NCBI RefSeq assembly: GCF_000614125.1 | Contig: NZ_BAKJ01000005.1 | Span: forward strand, 103,676 to 167,675 | From: Bacteroides rodentium JCM 16496 | GTDB taxonomy: Bacteria; Bacteroidota; Bacteroidia; Bacteroidales; Bacteroidaceae | Length of the DNA: 64,000 nucleotides | Reading direction: 5' to 3' | Shown here: positions 56,342 to 64,000 of the stretch, piece by piece | How positions within the stretch are numbered: the first letter of the stretch is position 1 | How the letters are laid out: the number at the start of each line of letters is the position of its first letter | Made by a program: the position numbers and the translations under genes | The notes under the pieces: model-generated | Database searches by the model: none | The model's input: only the letters and a program-made list of their open reading frames with translations | Told to the model about the DNA's origin: nothing

Positions 56342-58036
56342 TTATTTGATGATATTCATAAAGTCAGTGTTAGTGAAGTATTTGGCGAATTCCAGGTCAG
56401 AAGCAGCCTTCTTTGCCAAAGCCGGTTCTTTTGCAATGGCATTTTTCAAACTGCTGGTTACCATAGATGTATTGTTGGTTCTTGCGCCAAGTACAGCCAT
56501 CAGGTAGTCAGTATAAGCGTCCGGTCTTTCGATAGCAGCCAGTGTGTTCTTAGCCTTGTTGTAGTCTTTAGCCAGGATTTGTGCCAAAGCAGCGCTGTTA
56601 GTCTTAGTGTCGCCAAATGAGCTGACAGCCTTGTCGTACTGTCCTTGAGCAACATACAGATTACCCAATGCCTCGTTCAGTTCCTTAGAACCGGAAGCCT
56701 TGCTCAGATAGCTTTCTGCTGCAGTTCTGTCGCCCTTAGTCAAGGCAATCAGACCGAGATTCATATTTGCTTCAGGAGCATCCTTGATGGAGAGAGCTTT
56801 CTTGAAGTAGCTTTCAGCCTTGTCGAGGTCGCCAGCCTGATAAGCCAGTTTACCTAAGTTATTGTAAGCACGGAAATCGTTCGGGTAGATTTGAGTGGCT
56901 TTTGTGAAGATGGCTTCTTGCTTGGCAGCATCTTTAGTCAAAGTGGTGGCATACAGCAATTCTTCGATGTTCAGCTGCTTGGCATCGCTGTCGGCGAGGT
57001 TTGCGATTTCTTCGTCAGACTTACCGATGATTTCGTAATTCAAAGTCAGGCGAGAGCGGCGTAGTTGCGGCAGGATTTCGTCAGCAAGGGTTTTGTAAAC
57101 AGAAGAGATGTTCTTGATTTCCTGTTCTCTTTGTTCGGGGTCTTGGTACATGGACAGTACGCGGAGAATCAACTCTTTGTCTTGGATGTTTGATTTGGAA
57201 ACCAGTTCCTGGAAGCCTTCCCAGTCTTGAGCTGTATACTTGGTGTCTACTGCGGCATCAATCTTGGCTTTCTTCAGGTCTCTGTTGATGAGTTTTGCCG
57301 TGTTGTCCTGACGGTTTTCAGCCAATCTTTCGTTCAGACCTACACCACCATCGGGAGAAGCGTATGCAGAGATTTCGATGTTGCTGATTTTCTTGTTTTC
57401 AGCTTCGTTGATAGTCTTCACTTCTTTGCCGAATTCTTTGGCAGTCTTCAGTTCGCTTGAACGGATGTTTGCTTGCTGAATCAAGAACATGATGTTGGCG
57501 TCATGCTTTTCTTTGATGATACGTTGGAAAGCGTCGTCACCATTGGCGGGGTTGGCGCTGCCCAATGTTTGTTCCAGCATCTCGGAAGTGGAGATTACAC
57601 CATCGGCTACTTTTACGGCAGGGATGGTGACAGTCTTTTTGCCTACTGTGGCCTTGAATTCCAGATAGAGTTCAGATTTGGCCATTTCCGGTACATAGTC
57701 GAAGGATGTCTTCATAGTGTAGTTGCCGCCCATCTTGTAAGAGATAGTCTGGTCGTTACCTTCTACTTTTTCACCCTGGAATACAGCCGACTGGCCTTTA
57801 GCTTCGCCGCCGTTCCATTTCAGCACGGGAGTCACTTCTACCACAGCCTTCTTGTTGAAGTACTTTTCAGGGAATTTTCCGTTGATTGTAGCGGGAACTT
57901 TACCACCTACAGCTTCCAGAACTTGAGGGGTTACGGTGAAATAATCTGATGACAATTCACCCATCTTTTTGCTGCACGATGTCATTAATGCAACAACCAT
58001 TGCCATTAAAAACGGCAGATACAATTTCTTAGTCAT
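56342..58036 (-). CDS. OmpA-like and tetratricopeptide lipoprotein
   Basis: 564 residues. Lipobox VALMTSC, an N-terminal beta domain (YFTVTPQVLEAVGGKVPATINGKFPEKYF), a middle region with an OmpA-like peptidoglycan-binding pattern (NIEISAYASPDGGVGLNERLAENRQDNTAKLI) and four or more TPR units towards the end (DFRAYNNLGKLAYQAGDLDKAESYFKKAL, NEALGNLYVAQGQYDKAVSSF). Codon use is even and biased in the manner of strongly expressed genes. It probably anchors at the outer membrane and binds the cell wall. A promoter box and a strong terminator frame it as a single-gene unit. Confidence 0.87.
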   Translation of the reverse strand: MTKKLYLPFLMAMVVALMTSCSKKMGELSSDYFTVTPQVLEAVGGKVPATINGKFPEKYFNKKAVVEVTPVLKWNGGEAKGQSAVFQGEKVEGNDQTISYKMGGNYTMKTSFDYVPEMAKSELYLEFKATVGKKTVTIPAVKVADGVISTSEMLEQTLGSANPANGDDAFQRIIKEKHDANIMFLIQQANIRSSELKTAKEFGKEVKTINEAENKKISNIEISAYASPDGGVGLNERLAENRQDNTAKLINRDLKKAKIDAAVDTKYTAQDWEGFQELVSKSNIQDKELILRVLSMYQDPEQREQEIKNISSVYKTLADEILPQLRRSRLTLNYEIIGKSDEEIANLADSDAKQLNIEELLYATTLTKDAAKQEAIFTKATQIYPNDFRAYNNLGKLAYQAGDLDKAESYFKKALSIKDAPEANMNLGLIALTKGDRTAAESYLSKASGSKELNEALGNLYVAQGQYDKAVSSFGDTKTNSAALAQILAKDYNKAKNTLAAIERPDAYTDYLMAVLGARTNNTSMVTSSLKNAIAKEPALAKKAASDLEFAKYFTNTDFMNIIK

Positions 58037-58116
58037 TTTAGGTATAAATTAATTGTTTGTAATTGAAATTTGTCTATTTCATGTTAGTGTGCTGTTTTGG
58101 CATGGACACAACAACG

Positions 58117-58124
58117 CAAAGATA
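58117..58124 (-). promoter_or_regulatory. -7 box (TATCTTTG) of the OmpA/TPR gene
   Basis: Exact match 81 bases before the start codon, giving a leader of about 70 bases. Confidence 0.55.
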
Positions 58125-58172
58125 TTAAATCCTATTACAGTTTGTTAACTCGCGCAGTAATTTTATCATAAT

Positions 58173-59126
58173 TTAATGAATTTCCCGCTCTTTGCGGTAC
58201 TTTATATTGCGGGGATGATGTTCTATGATTTCACTGCGCAATCTGTGCCGGTCAATATGTGTGTAAATTTCTGTTGTAGCGATAGATTCGTGACCCAGCA
58301 TACTTTGTATGGCGCGCAGGTTGGCGCCTCCTTCAAGCAGGTGGGTGGCAAAGGAATGGCGGAAGGTGTGCGGGCTGATGTTTTTGGTGATGCCAGCCTT
58401 CTCCGCCAGTTCCTTGATGAGATGGAATACCATGATGCGCGAGATATTTTTGCCCCAGCGTGCCAGGAATACATAGTCCTCGAAGTCCTTCTTGATTTTC
58501 CAGCCTCCATTGCGGTCCACGAACCAGTTCCTTATCTCCTTGATGGCACGGGACGATATGGGTACAAGGCGCTGTTTGCTGCCCTTACCTTCTACCTTGA
58601 TGAAGCCTTCGTCGAAATACAAGTCGGAGATTTTCAGGTTGCACAGTTCCGATACCCGCAGGCCGCAACTGTATAGAGTCTCGAGGATGGCGCGGTTGCG
58701 TTGCCCCTCGTTTGTGCCCAGGTCGATGGTGGAGATGATACGGTCTATCTCCTCCACCGTCAGTACTTCCGGAAGCTTGAATCCGATTTTGGGTCCCTCC
58801 AGCAGTTCGCTAGGGTCTCCCTCCAGATAGTCGGCCATGACGAGGAAATGGAAGAATGACTTGATGCCCGACAAGATGCGTGCCTGCGAGCGGGGATGGA
58901 TGCCGATGTCGTGCAGTCCGGAGGCAAAATGCTGCAAGTCATCCAGGGTAGTGTCAAGGATAGCGATACCCTCTCCTTCCAGAAAGTGTAGCAGCTTCTG
59001 TAAGTCTGTTTGGTAAGCATCCACTGTATTGGGTGAGAGTGCTTTTTCCAGTTTCAGATACTGGTGGTACTTTCTGATTATCAGCGTTTGTTTCTCCTTA
59101 TTCGTGGATTTTTCTTCTGATTTCAT
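58173..59126 (-). CDS. xerD: Tyrosine recombinase XerD
   Basis: 317 residues. N-terminal core-binding SAM-like domain (YHQYLKLEKALSPNTVDAYQTDLQKLLHFL) and a catalytic domain with the full set: Arg in SCGLRVSELCNL, Lys in VEGKGSKQRLVPIS, His-x-x-Arg in HTFRHSFATHLLEGGANLRAIQ, His in LGHESIATTEIYTH and the nucleophile Tyr in the same segment. Length and context (divergent from aroQ) fit the chromosomal dimer-resolution enzyme and not an element-borne integrase. It acts with a XerC partner at dif during division. Confidence 0.92.
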   Translation of the reverse strand: MKSEEKSTNKEKQTLIIRKYHQYLKLEKALSPNTVDAYQTDLQKLLHFLEGEGIAILDTTLDDLQHFASGLHDIGIHPRSQARILSGIKSFFHFLVMADYLEGDPSELLEGPKIGFKLPEVLTVEEIDRIISTIDLGTNEGQRNRAILETLYSCGLRVSELCNLKISDLYFDEGFIKVEGKGSKQRLVPISSRAIKEIRNWFVDRNGGWKIKKDFEDYVFLARWGKNISRIMVFHLIKELAEKAGITKNISPHTFRHSFATHLLEGGANLRAIQSMLGHESIATTEIYTHIDRHRLRSEIIEHHPRNIKYRKEREIH

Positions 59127-59185
59127 TTCTTTTTTCTACCTTTGCTTCGCGAAAATAGGCTGCATTTCAGCAAATTGCAAATAAA

Positions 59186-59217
59186 TTTGCATCTGCTTTC
59201 GGTTTGCACTATCTTTG
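59186..59217 (+). promoter_or_regulatory. Complete Bacteroidota promoter of aroQ (TTTG-N20-TATCTTTG)
   Basis: -33 TTTG at 59186-59189 and -7 TATCTTTG at 59210-59217 with a 20-base spacer, 28 bases before the aroQ start at 59245. It is the best full match to the consensus in the window and selects that start over the ATG at 59215. Confidence 0.8.
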
Positions 59218-59244
59218 CACCGCAAAGGTATAAAAAATTGTGTT

Positions 59245-59664
59245 ATGAGGATACAGATTATTAACGGCCCCAATATAAATCTCTTGGGCAAACGTGAACC
59301 TTCCATTTACGGCAGCGTTACTTTTGAAGACTACCTTGCCGAACTCCGTAAGAAATATGCGGATGTACAGATTGACTATTTCCAGTCCAACATTGAGGGA
59401 GAGCTGATAGACAAGATTCAGCAGGTAGGTTTTGATGTGGACGGCATCATTTTGAATGCGGGTGCTTACACCCACACGTCCATCGCTCTGCAAGATGCTA
59501 TCCGTTCGGTCACTTCTCCGGTGATTGAGGTGCATATCTCTAATGTACATGCCCGCGAGGCTTTTCGTCATGTGTCCATGATTTCCTGCGCCTGCAAAGG
59601 TGTCATTCTCGGTTTCGGGCTGAACTCCTACCGTCTGGCCATGGAGGCGTTAAAAGATTATTAA
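59245..59664 (+). CDS. aroQ: Type II 3-dehydroquinate dehydratase
   Basis: About 139 residues. Third step of the shikimate pathway: trans-dehydration of 3-dehydroquinate to 3-dehydroshikimate. Motifs: INGPNINLLGKREPSIYG with the active-site Tyr and Arg, FQSNIEGELIDKIQ, ILNAGAYTHTSIALQDAI, VIEVHISNVHAREAFRHVS with the catalytic His. Full length and uninterrupted. It is followed 20 bases later by pyk, so both may share a transcript. Confidence 0.96.
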   Translation: MRIQIINGPNINLLGKREPSIYGSVTFEDYLAELRKKYADVQIDYFQSNIEGELIDKIQQVGFDVDGIILNAGAYTHTSIALQDAIRSVTSPVIEVHISNVHAREAFRHVSMISCACKGVILGFGLNSYRLAMEALKDY

Positions 59665-59684
59665 ATAAAATAGGTATATAGATT

Positions 59685-61139
59685 ATGTTATTGAAGCAAA
59701 CGAAGATTGTCGCAACGATTTCTGACCAGCGCTGTGATGTTGATTTTATAAAGCAGTTGTTCGATGCAGGTATGAATGTTGTACGTATGAATACTGCACA
59801 TCTTGGCCGTGAAGGTGCCGAGAAGTTGATAAACAATGTGCGTACGGTTTCCAACCGTATTGCCATCCTGATGGATACGAAAGGGCCGGAGGTCCGCACT
59901 ACTGTCCTTGCCGAGCCCATTCCTTTCAAGGCGGGCGACCGTGTGAAGGTGGTTGGCAACCCGGAGCAGGAGACTACCCGTGAATGTATTTCGGTCTCCT
60001 ATCCCCATTTTGTCAAAGACTTGGATGTGGACGGCCATATCCTAATTGACGACGGTGATTTGGAGCTGATTGTTGTGGAGAAGACTCCCGACTATCTGCT
60101 CTGCGAAGTACAGAATGAAGCTACCCTGCAGCCGCAAGAGTGTCAACGTTCCGGGTGTCCGCATCAACCTCCCCTCGTTGACCGAGAAGGACCGCAACAA
60201 CATCCTCTATGCCATCGAGAAAGACATCGACTTCATAGCCCACTCCTTTGTGCGCAACAAGCAGGATATCCTCGACATCAAGACGATTCTCGATGCCCAC
60301 AACAGCGATATCCGCATCATCGCCAAGATTGAGAACCAGGAAGGTGTGGACAACATAGACGAAATACTGGAAGTGGCAGACGGCGTGATGGTGGCTCGTG
60401 GCGACCTTGGTATCGAAGTCCCTCAGGAACGCATTCCCGGCATCCAACGTGTACTTATCGCAAGTGTATTCTTGCCAAGAAGCCGGTGATTGTTGCCACA
60501 CAGATGCTCCATACCATGATTTCCAATCCACGTCCCACCCGTGCGGAAGTAACGGATATTGCCAATGCCATCTATTATCGTACGGATGCCTTGATGCTGA
60601 GTGGTGAAACTGCATACGGAAAATATCCGGTGGAAGCCGTAAAGACCATGACCAAAGTTGCCGCGCAAGCGGAAAAAGACAAGTTGCCCGATAATGATAT
60701 CCGTATTCCGCTGGACGAGAACAGCAACGATGTGACTGCGTTCCTTGCCAAACAAGCAGTAAAAGCCACTACCAAACTGAAAATCCGTGCAATCATCACC
60801 GACAGTTACAGCGGTCGTACAGCCCGTAATCTTGCCGCTTTCCGTGGCAAATATCCGGTGCTGGCCATCTGCTACAAGGAAAAGACCATGCGGCACCTGG
60901 CACTTTCATACGGTGTGGAGGCTATCTATATGCCCGAACTTGCCAACGGACAGGAGTATTACTTTGCGGCACTTCGCCGTCTGTTGAAGGAAGGCCGCTT
61001 GTGTCCTACGGACATGGTGGGCTATTTGAGTAGTGGTAAGGCAGGTACAAAGACTTCCTTCCTCGAAATCAATGTAGTGGAAGATGCCTTGAAGCATGCA
61101 GAAGACAGTGTGCTACCCAATAGTAACAGATACTTGTAG
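59685..61139 (+). CDS. pyk: Pyruvate kinase (two frameshifts)
   Basis: About 485 residues; makes pyruvate and ATP from phosphoenolpyruvate. [34 protein letters not shown] and [12 protein letters not shown] start the barrel. Near 60127 two bases are missing, joining NEATL to [21 protein letters not shown]. The catalytic Lys region [18 protein letters not shown] and [12 protein letters not shown] follow. Near 60468 one base is missing, joining IQRVLI to [17 protein letters not shown]. The C-terminal domain ([22 protein letters not shown]) is complete. Two breaks in a central metabolic gene suggest sequence error. Confidence 0.95.
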
Positions 61140-61140
61140 G

Positions 61141-61275
61141 ATAAGGGATTAAGGATAAGGGAGTAGGGATTAGCGGTTAATGATTAATTAATAATTGTGC
61201 GTAGAACCACCCCCCTAATCCCTACCCCTTATTCTTAATCCCTAACCCCTAATCCCTTATCCCTAACCTATAATC
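61141..61275. repeat. Inverted block of TAAGGGATTAGG-like heptamers
   Basis: The left arm uses variants of AAGGGATTA / AGGGATTAG; the right arm uses the complement, CCCTAATCCCTA, CTTAATCCCTAA. The two arms could fold into a long hairpin. It lies between pyk and the O-methyltransferase gene. Confidence 0.7.
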
Positions 61276-61285
61276 CATTGACAAA

Positions 61286-61915
61286 GTGACGATTGACGAA
61301 TACATTTTGCAGCACATTGACGATGAGGGCGATTATCTGAAAGCGCTCTATCGCGACACGCATGTCAAGTTGCTCTATCCCCGCATGGCTTCCGGACATT
61401 TGCAGGGGCGTATGCTCAAGATGTTTGTCCGGATGATTCGTCCCCGGCAGGTGCTGGAGATAGGGACTTATAGCGGATATTCCGCACTTTGCATAGCAGA
61501 AGGACTGCCGGAGGGCGGGATGCTGCATACGTTTGAAATCAACGACGAGCAGGAGGACTTCACCCGTCCGTGGCTGGAGCACTCGGCTTATGCCGATAAA
61601 ATCAGGTTCTACATTGGCGATGCCTTGGAGCTGGTACCGCAACTGGACCTCACTTTCGACCTTGCCTTCATTGACGGAGACAAGCGTAAATACATAGAGT
61701 ATTATGAAATGGTGCTCGCCCGCCTTTCCGACGGTGGATATATCATTGCCGACAATACCTTGTGGGATGGCCATGTGCTGGAAGAACAACCCCATCGCAC
61801 GGACCTGCAGACAATCAGTATCAAAGCCTTCAATGACTTGGTGGCGCGGGATGCGCGTGTGGAGAAAGTCATTCTTCCCCTGCGTGACGGATTGACGATT
61901 ATCCGCAAGAAGTAA
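61286..61915 (+). CDS. SAM-dependent O-methyltransferase
   Basis: About 209 residues, starting at GTG (61286) because no ATG precedes TIDEYILQHID. Motif I is VLEIGTYSGYSALCIAEGL, followed by TFEINDEQEDFTR and the metal-binding region LAFIDGDKRKYIEYYEMV, with IIADNTLWDGHVL after it. This is the COMT-like family of small bacterial methyltransferases acting on catechol-like or other hydroxyl substrates, dependent on a divalent metal. Substrate unknown. Convergent with the LolC/E-like gene 9 bases away. Confidence 0.9.
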   Translation: MTIDEYILQHIDDEGDYLKALYRDTHVKLLYPRMASGHLQGRMLKMFVRMIRPRQVLEIGTYSGYSALCIAEGLPEGGMLHTFEINDEQEDFTRPWLEHSAYADKIRFYIGDALELVPQLDLTFDLAFIDGDKRKYIEYYEMVLARLSDGGYIIADNTLWDGHVLEEQPHRTDLQTISIKAFNDLVARDARVEKVILPLRDGLTIIRKK

Positions 61916-61923
61916 CTGTTTTT

Positions 61924-63158
61924 TTATTTTTTTCTCAGCAGCCGCTTGCTGAGGTATCTCACCGGATACCATACGGACAAGAAGCCTACAGTGATGACCG
62001 TTAAGAATACCAGAATAATATCCGTGGCATGTACACTTACCGGATAAGCGTCCACTACAAAACTTCCATTGCCTCCCCCCAATGAAATCAACCCGAAACG
62101 TTGCTGCAGAAAGCACAGCAACAATCCTAAAACGATGCCGGAGAGGGCGCCGAATACAGAAATCATCCTGCCTTCGAACAAGAAGATGCGCGCTATGAGC
62201 TGGTCATCGGCACCCAGATTGCGCAGTGTCTCCACGTCCTCCCGTTTGTCCAGTATCAGCATGGACAGCGAACCGATGACATTGAAGCATGCGATACCCA
62301 GAATGAAGGTGAGGAAGAGATAAGAGATGAGTTTCTCTATTTCCATGATGCGGAAAACATCGGCTTGCTGCTCGTAGCGGTTCTGTACAATGAACCGGTC
62401 GCCGAGAATGCCTGCTATTTTCTTTTGTACGGAGCCGATGTTGGAACCGGGTTTCAGTTTCATCTCGATGGCAGAGACTTCCGTGTCATAATTGAACAGA
62501 CGGCGGGCAAAGTCGAGTGACGTCAGTATGTAGCGTGAATCGTATTTTTGCTGGTTGACGGCAAAGATGGCGCCGGGCGAGAAGAGATACTCCCGGTTGA
62601 AAGCCGCAGTGGGGTTGGCTATGTTTACCCGTACGTTCCGTTTGGGGGCATAGACCTGCAATGGGTCCACGAACTGAATGCCGGTGCCCAACTCGGATAT
62701 AAGTTCCACACCCAGAAAACCATAGTCCACCACCGAGTCGCTCAGTAGGAACTTTCCCGTCCCATAGAGTAAGCTGTCGATGGATGTAAGCTGTTCGAAA
62801 TTGTCCTCCACTCCCTTGATGACGGCCATTGCCTGACGGTCCTTGTACTGCACCATGCATTCTCTTCCAGTGTTTCCGTCCACACGTCAATCTCGGGCAG
62901 GGCGTGTACTTGCCGGATGCACGCTTCGTGCGGGTCGAAAACCTTACCTTTGCGGACGGTAATCTTCAGTTCCGGGTCGAAGGCTGTGAAAAAGCCTGCC
63001 ACCATGTCCTGAAAACCGTTGAATACGGACAAGGTGCATACCAACGCCAACGTAGCCAATGCCACTCCACACACCGAAATACCGGAGATGATATTAATGG
63101 CATTGTGCTTCTTCTTGGAGAAGAGGTAGCGGCGGGCAATGAAGAAGGGAAAGTTCAT
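61924..63158 (-). CDS. LolC/E-like FtsX-family ABC transporter permease (one frameshift)
   Basis: About 411 residues. N-terminal MNFPFFIARRYLFSKKKHNAINIISGISVCGVALATLALVCTLSVFNGF is a classic start of LolC/LolE proteins. A periplasmic domain and three C-terminal helices follow (LISYLFLTFILGIACFNVIGSLSMLILDKREDVETLRNLGA; SVFGALSGIVLGLLLCFLQ; IILVFLTVITVGFLSVWYPV). One base is missing near 62857, where ETLEENA continues MVQYKDRQAMAVIKGV. The likely role is releasing lipoproteins from the inner membrane together with an ABC ATPase encoded elsewhere. It follows rbfA on the same strand. Confidence 0.9.
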
Positions 63159-63160
63159 TG

Positions 63161-63240
63161 TTAAGGATTAAGGGATTAAGGATTAAGGATTAAGGGATTT
63201 CACTATCTATTAATCCCTAATCCTTAATCCCTAATCCTTA
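63161..63240. repeat. Inverted block of TTAAGGATTAAGGG-like heptamers
   Basis: TTAAGGATTAAGGGATTAAG repeats on the left, ATTAATCCCTAATCCTTAAT on the right, around a short loop CACTATCT. A perfect or near-perfect hairpin between rbfA and the permease gene, with the rbfA stop at its edge. Confidence 0.75.
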
Positions 63241-63569
63241 TTTTAAGAGTTCGTCAATTCGTTCCAGGTAGTCCAGTGAGTCGTCCACGAAGAACTTCAG
63301 TTCGGGGATAATGCGTAGTTGGTGGCGTACGCGGGTACCAGTTCAAAGCGTATGGACTTCATGTTTCCGTTGATGTTGTTGACTATTTCTTCGCTTTTCT
63401 CCGAGGGGAATATACTGAGATAAGCGCGTGCCACGCTCATGTCGGGGCTGATGCGTACGGCACTGACGGAAATCAGTATGCCGGGCATGGACTTGGTTTG
63501 CAACAAGAAGATATCACTCAGTTCCTTCTGCAGGAGACGGGCTATTTTATTTTGTCTGGTAGTTTCCAT
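63238..63569 (-). CDS. rbfA: Ribosome-binding factor A (one frameshift)
   Basis: About 110 residues. Needed for late 30S maturation; binds 16S rRNA at the 5' helix. Starts METTRQNKIARLLQKELSDIFLLQTKSMPGILISVSAVRISPDMSVARAYLSIFP, typical of RbfA. One G is missing near 63347, so IRFEL should continue GTRVRHQLRIIPELKFFVDDSLDYLERIDELLK and stop at 63238. A -7 box lies at 63615-63622. It heads a unit with the LolC/E-like permease. Confidence 0.92.
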
Positions 63570-63614
63570 ACTGTTCATTTTTTTATGCTGGGGTGCAGCC
63601 TGTTTTCACGTTAG

Positions 63615-63622
63615 CAAAGTTA
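63615..63622 (-). promoter_or_regulatory. -7 box (TAACTTTG) of rbfA
   Basis: TAnnTTTG match 46 bases before the rbfA start. Confidence 0.55.
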
Positions 63623-63680
63623 CTGAAATATATCGTTCTGCCGACTGTTTATAGCTTTTTTTTCATGTATTATTGACTTG

Positions 63681-63712
63681 AACCGTTTTTACCCGGGAGG
63701 GTGGAAACGGTT
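63681..63712 (+). terminator. Terminator-like hairpin near the right edge
   Basis: AACCGTTT (63681-63688) pairs with AAACGGTT (63705-63712), inner CCC/GGG, followed by TTTT on the + strand. No + strand gene precedes it in the window, so its purpose is unclear. Confidence 0.5.
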
Positions 63713-63729
63713 TTTTGCGCATCTGACCG

Positions 63730-64000
63730 GGCTTTCGTGTCTCTTGCATAGGCTTTCGTTGTGTGTTACATAGGCTTCTGTTGTGTTTTGCACGGTGGTT
63801 TGTCTTGAGAAGCCTTTGGGTTTATCAAGTGTTCACTACCGTGGCACGCGTTGTTCACTACAGTGGTACGCCTTGTCCACGGTAGTGAACAAGGCGTACC
63901 ACAGCCGTGGGCTTTCGTCTATATATAGGAGTTGATAGAACAGACATAAGGGAATGACAGAACAAACATGAGGGGATAACGGAACAGACACATAAGCACC
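63730..64000. repeat. Array F: three successive sub-arrays with a 22-bp period
   Basis: F1: GGCTTTCG-type units at 63730, 63751, 63773 and a weak one near 63795 (steps 21, 22, 22). F2: TTCACTAC-type units at 63832, 63854, with related units at 63876 and 63898 (22 each); unit 3 contains the inverse complement of unit 1. F3: GAACAGACA-type units at 63938, 63960 and 63982 (22 each), cut by the window end. Unit sequences differ between sub-arrays while the period stays the same. Confidence 0.8.

Larger units (their letters stand above)
63570..64000. other. Right-edge intergenic region with hairpin and repeat arrays
   Basis: No gene seen to the window end. It holds the rbfA promoter, a terminator-like hairpin at 63681-63712, and three consecutive 22-bp-period arrays (63730-63800, 63832-63910, 63937-64000). 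The region continues past the window. Confidence 0.6.

Noticed and set aside
58173..59126. Integrase of a mobile element
   Set aside because: Full-length XerD-type protein with housekeeping neighbours, no element boundaries or tRNA nearby.
61924..63158. MacB-type antibiotic efflux permease
   Set aside because: The N-terminal signature and linkage to rbfA fit the LolC/E-like lipoprotein-release permease better, and no MacA partner is present.

Overview
The window comes from the genome of a Bacteroides-like member of the Bacteroidales. The evidence is a SusC/SusD polysaccharide-utilisation locus, TonB-dependent receptors with carboxypeptidase-like plugs, many lipoproteins, AT-rich spacers, and more than fifteen copies of the Bacteroidota -7 promoter box TAnnTTTG placed just ahead of genes. 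I cannot name the species from sequence alone.

Layout. 1-702 is the C-terminal part of an AraC-type regulator cut by the window edge. 1684-14501 is a GH32-type ketosan utilisation locus on the + strand: susC, susD, three divergent GH32 proteins, an MFS sugar transporter and an FGGY-family sugar kinase. It ends at a terminator facing a GntR/LacI-type repressor. 15739-18507 is a small accessory patch with a toxin-antitoxin pair, a transglutaminase-like fragment, an XRE regulator and a DUF6078-like protein. 18620-36175 holds mostly single genes: acetyltransferase, Ca/Na antiporter, MscS channel, an acid phosphatase next to a TonB receptor, AAA/DUF4143 ATPase, methyltransferase, M15 peptidase, M50-like membrane protein, tRNA-Met with an integrase remnant, Lrp regulator, two FKBP prolyl isomerases and a CobB-type deacylase. 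36441-45448 is a minus-strand run of metG, a polysaccharide flippase and five glycosyltransferases interrupted by an ORF6N-domain gene. 45609-64000 contains a PepSY-like lipoprotein, a second DUF6078-like protein, a LytTR two-component pair, acyltransferase, ADP-forming acyl-CoA synthetase, YifB, a thioredoxin-fold lipoprotein, an OmpA/TPR lipoprotein, xerD, aroQ, pyk, an O-methyltransferase, a LolC/E-like permease and rbfA.

Two things stand out. First, many intergenic regions carry short tandem arrays with a strict 22- or 23-bp period. Each locus uses its own unit sequence, usually an inverted repeat, so the arrays share architecture but not sequence. I found them at 6666-6748, 17901-18006, 28668-28727, 36173-36338, 46530-46679 and 63730-64000. 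I know of no named family that fits. Second, the three GH32 proteins of the utilisation locus all replace the family's WMNDPNG motif by a W/F-V-G-D/E version and differ in how much of the catalytic triad they keep. They are paired with a sedoheptulokinase-like FGGY kinase instead of a PfkB fructokinase, so the substrate may not be an ordinary levan or inulin.

Caution: about 22 single- or double-base frameshifts interrupt 18 genes, including metG (3), pyk (2) and rbfA. Almost all are repaired by adding one or two bases, usually next to an identical base. This looks like consensus sequence error and not gene decay. I therefore give the full repaired extent of these genes as CDS and note each break.
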